Part shown: positions 5,505-7,098 of the stretch, in pieces
Numbering within the stretch: the stretch's first letter is position 1
Layout: every line of letters begins with the position of its first letter
Origin: Actinomycetes bacterium
GTDB taxonomy: Bacteria; Actinomycetota; Thermoleophilia; Solirubrobacterales; 70-9
DNA length: 7,098 bases
Direction of reading: 5' to 3'
NCBI GenBank assembly: GCA_023436605.1
Contig: JAEZIQ010000102.1
Span: forward strand, 1 to 7,098
Position numbers and translations under genes: made by a program
The notes under the pieces: generated by a model
Told to the model about the DNA's origin: nothing
Database searches by the model: none
What the model saw: the letters and a program-made list of their open reading frames with translations, nothing else

Positions 5505-6311
5505 CTAGGGCTTCGGCGGGACTGCCGGCTGACCGAGGTCGTAGGTCTGGTAGGCGCCGAAGCGGCTGAAGGTCTTGTGGGTCGGGCCGTGATAGTCGGA
5601 GGAGGCGGTGGCGGTTACCCCAAGTTCGTTGGCCAGGTCGAGCAGGTGCTTGGTCTGGGCCTTGGTGTGGGAGGGGTAGAAGACCTCGATGCCGCCGATG
5701 TCGAGGGCGCGGATCAGTTCTTCGACCTGCTCGGGGACCTTGATGTCCCAGTAGGGGTGGGCGATCACCGGTACCCCCCCGGCTTCGCGGATCAGGGCGC
5801 AGGCCTCGTTGGCGTCGGGCCACTTGCGGGAGACGAAGGCCTTGGCACCCGGGACCAGCCACTCTTCGAAGAAGGGCCCGAGATTGCCGGTCGCGCCGGC
5901 GGCCTTGGCGATGTGGGGCCGGCCGATCGCGTCGGCCGCTCCGGCCTCGCGGACCGCATCCTCGAAAGTCAGGTCGAAGCCGTGATCGCGCAGGTTCTGG
6001 AGGATCTCCTTCGCGCGGTCGCGACGCTCCTGCTGGGCCCGCTGGCAGGCCGGGGTGATCTTCTCGACGTCGACCCAGTAGCCGCAGATGTGCAGGTCCT
6101 CGGCGTATTCGTGAACCGACGACATCTCGACCGCGGGGACGATTTCGACGCCCACCTTGGCTCCGGTCTCGATCGCTTCGGGCACGCCGGCCACTCCGTC
6201 ATGATCGGTCAGGGCCAGTACTTCGACCCCCGCCTTGGCGGCTTCTTCGACCACGCCGGCGGGTTCAAGCTGACCATCAGAGACAACGGAATGCGACTGG
6301 AGTTCGATCAT
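5505..6311 (-). CDS. PHP-domain metal-dependent phosphoesterase
   Basis: The 268-residue protein belongs to the PHP superfamily of small phosphoesterases, near the YciV/RNase AM (TrpH-like) group by layout. Metal-site motifs are seen in order: ELQSHSVVSDG (3-13, His7 and Asp12), LTDHDGV (34-40), VEMS (61-64, Glu62), GRPHIAK (130-136, with His133 in the family's helical insert), IAHPYW (183-188, His185) and SSDYHG (237-242, Asp239 and His241). The first motif is normally HxH, but here it is QSH, so one metal ligand is replaced by Gln5. The TAG stop is only seven bases from the shared terminator. No ribosome binding site precedes the ATG, and a TAGGAT box 9 bases before it suggests a leaderless mRNA. 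The substrate is unknown: a nucleotide 3',5'-bisphosphate or short RNA end is plausible from relatives. If it acted on PAP, the by-product of PAPS use, it would fit the neighbours, but that is speculation. Confidence 0.85.
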   Translation of the reverse strand: MIELQSHSVVSDGQLEPAGVVEEAAKAGVEVLALTDHDGVAGVPEAIETGAKVGVEIVPAVEMSSVHEYAEDLHICGYWVDVEKITPACQRAQQERRDRAKEILQNLRDHGFDLTFEDAVREAGAADAIGRPHIAKAAGATGNLGPFFEEWLVPGAKAFVSRKWPDANEACALIREAGGVPVIAHPYWDIKVPEQVEELIRALDIGGIEVFYPSHTKAQTKHLLDLANELGVTATASSDYHGPTHKTFSRFGAYQTYDLGQPAVPPKP

Positions 6312-6320
6312 CGAAAGAGA

Positions 6321-6326
6321 ATCCTA
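6321..6326 (-). promoter_or_regulatory. -10 box (TAGGAT) for a leaderless PHP gene mRNA
   Basis: Read on the - strand, TAGGAT ends 9 bases before the PHP start codon (complement of 6309-6311). The spacer TCTCTTTCG has no Shine-Dalgarno sequence. A TANNNT at this distance is the usual mark of a leaderless actinobacterial gene. No clear -35 hexamer is seen. Confidence 0.5.
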
Positions 6327-6520
6327 AGCACCCGCCCCGAATTCCGCCCGACAACCCGCGCTTGCCAGGCGATCAGTTCCTTCCCGAGCCCCTCCGAGTC
6401 TCCCTGGAGAATCGAGATGGCCGAAGTGGGCCGTTATCGCCGCAATCCGCCATCTCGTTCCGACGGAAAGGGCTGGTTGGCGCGGGGATGGGGACAAAGC
6501 CCAAGACGGGGACGGGTAAT

Positions 6521-6526
6521 TAGACT
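6521..6526 (+). promoter_or_regulatory. -10 box (TAGACT) for a leaderless biotin carboxylase mRNA
   Basis: TAGACT, inside GGGTAATTAGACT, ends 9 bases before the ATG at 6536. The spacer GCGCGGGCT cannot serve as a Shine-Dalgarno sequence. Transcription would start at or within a base or two of the ATG. The short AT-rich patch stands out in G-rich sequence. No good -35 element is visible about 17 bases upstream. The rest of the 224-base divergent gap holds nothing else that I can assign. Confidence 0.55.
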
Positions 6527-6535
6527 GCGCGGGCT

Positions 6536-7098
6536 ATGTTTTCGAAGATCCTGATCGCCAACAGAGGCGAGATTGCCATCCGTGTTGCCCGCGCCTGCAA
6601 GGAGATGGGGATTACCTCCGTCGCCGTGTATTCGGAGGCTGATCGGGATGCCCCGCACGTCAAGGCCTGTGACGAGGCCTTCCTGATCGGACCGGCGGTT
6701 CCGGCCGAGAGCTACCTGTCGATCGAGAAGATCATCCAGGCCTGCAAGGACTCGGGTGCCGACGCCGTCCATCCCGGGTACGGCTTCCTCGCCGAGAACT
6801 CCGATTTCGCCCGTGCCCTCGACGAGGCCGGCATCACCTTCATCGGCCCGCCCGCTTCGGCGATCGACGCGATGGGGTCGAAGACCATGGCCCGCGAGGT
6901 CATGGAGAAGGCCGGCGTTCCGATCGTTCCGGGCGCGACCGAACCCGCCAAGGATCTGGACGAGGCCAGGAAGCAGGCCGAATCCGCCGGCTACCCGGTC
7001 GCCTGCAAGGCGGTCGGTGGTGGTGGCGGCAAGGGCTTCCGCGTCGCGATGACCCCGGATGACCTCGCCGAGGCCTTCGAGGGTTCGGCCCGTGAAGG
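6536..7098 (+). CDS. accC: Biotin carboxylase / acyl-CoA carboxylase biotin carboxylase subunit (right-truncated)
   Basis: The first 187 residues of a biotin carboxylase are present and the frame runs off the window. The enzyme carboxylates biotin carried on a carrier protein or domain, using ATP and bicarbonate, as the first half-reaction of acetyl-, propionyl- or acyl-CoA carboxylases. Marks are FSKILIANRGEIAIRVARA (2-20), HPGYGFLAEN (79-88), IGPPASAI (103-110), GSK with Lys116, and the glycine-rich ATP loop CKAVGGGGGKGFRV (157-170) with Lys158. Numbering agrees closely with E. coli AccC (Lys116, Lys159). Without the C-terminal half I cannot tell a stand-alone subunit from a longer alpha chain with a fused biotin carrier domain, nor acetyl-CoA from propionyl-CoA specificity. 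The N-terminus is unambiguous: the family motif begins at residue 2. The mRNA is probably leaderless. The gene is divergent from the PHP gene and not part of the sulfur cluster. Confidence 0.92.
   Translation, partial: MFSKILIANRGEIAIRVARACKEMGITSVAVYSEADRDAPHVKACDEAFLIGPAVPAESYLSIEKIIQACKDSGADAVHPGYGFLAENSDFARALDEAGITFIGPPASAIDAMGSKTMAREVMEKAGVPIVPGATEPAKDLDEARKQAESAGYPVACKAVGGGGGKGFRVAMTPDDLAEAFEGSARE

Noticed and set aside
5577..6554. 325-codon plus-strand frame across the PHP gene
   Set aside because: It mirrors the PHP coding frame, gives a Gly/Asp/Leu-rich product with no motif, and runs out inside the biotin carboxylase start. The minus-strand PHP motifs are clear.
6417..6554. Possible 45-codon small ORF with a GGAG seven bases upstream, overlapping the accC start
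   Set aside because: The product is Arg/Gly-rich and featureless, and the frame passes through the TAGACT promoter. It looks like non-coding leader sequence read by chance.
1..7098. Mobile elements, CRISPR arrays, defence systems or an undescribed gene cluster
   Set aside because: There are no transposase, integrase, repeat-spacer units, terminal repeats or toxin-antitoxin-like pairs. Codon style is uniform, and the genes are housekeeping metabolism.

Overview
The window is a GC-rich chromosomal segment whose coding triplets end mostly in C or G. Promoters near several genes have TANNNT -10 boxes, and five of the eight starts inside the window have no clear Shine-Dalgarno sequence. This suggests a high-GC actinobacterium. 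The gene types would fit the Thermoleophilia/Solirubrobacterales group, but that placement is inference from style and not from any database match.

The core (about 1074-5447) is an assimilatory sulfate reduction cluster on the + strand. In gene order it encodes a siroheme/4Fe-4S sulfite (or nitrite) reductase, an iron-sulfur CysH-type APS/PAPS reductase, a Sat-type ATP sulfurylase and a CysC-type APS kinase. In pathway order, Sat makes APS from sulfate and ATP, CysH reduces APS (or PAPS) to sulfite, and the siroheme enzyme reduces sulfite to sulfide. CysC draws APS off to PAPS. No CysDN, CysJ flavoprotein, siroheme synthase or sulfate transporter is encoded here, so reductant probably comes from ferredoxin. 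The cluster ends in a strong hairpin with a UUCG loop and U-tracts on both strands.

Upstream of the core are the last 28 codons of an unrecognised gene, a small dodecin-family protein lacking the expected flavin-stacking tryptophan, and a single-domain rhodanese. An AT-rich leader of about 90 bases with two hairpin-plus-T5 elements precedes the sulfite reductase, which starts at TTG behind a full AGGAGG.

Downstream, a convergent PHP-domain metal-dependent phosphoesterase lies on the - strand. It is divergent from the start of a biotin carboxylase (acyl-CoA carboxylase subunit) that runs off the right edge. Both of these divergent genes have a TANNNT box exactly 9 bases before the ATG and no ribosome binding site, which suggests leaderless mRNAs.

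I see no mobile element, CRISPR array, tRNA or rRNA, and no undescribed multi-gene system. The most notable points are the absence of TGA stops (7 TAG, 1 TAA), the structured sir leader, the paired leaderless promoters, and a few substitutions at normally conserved positions.
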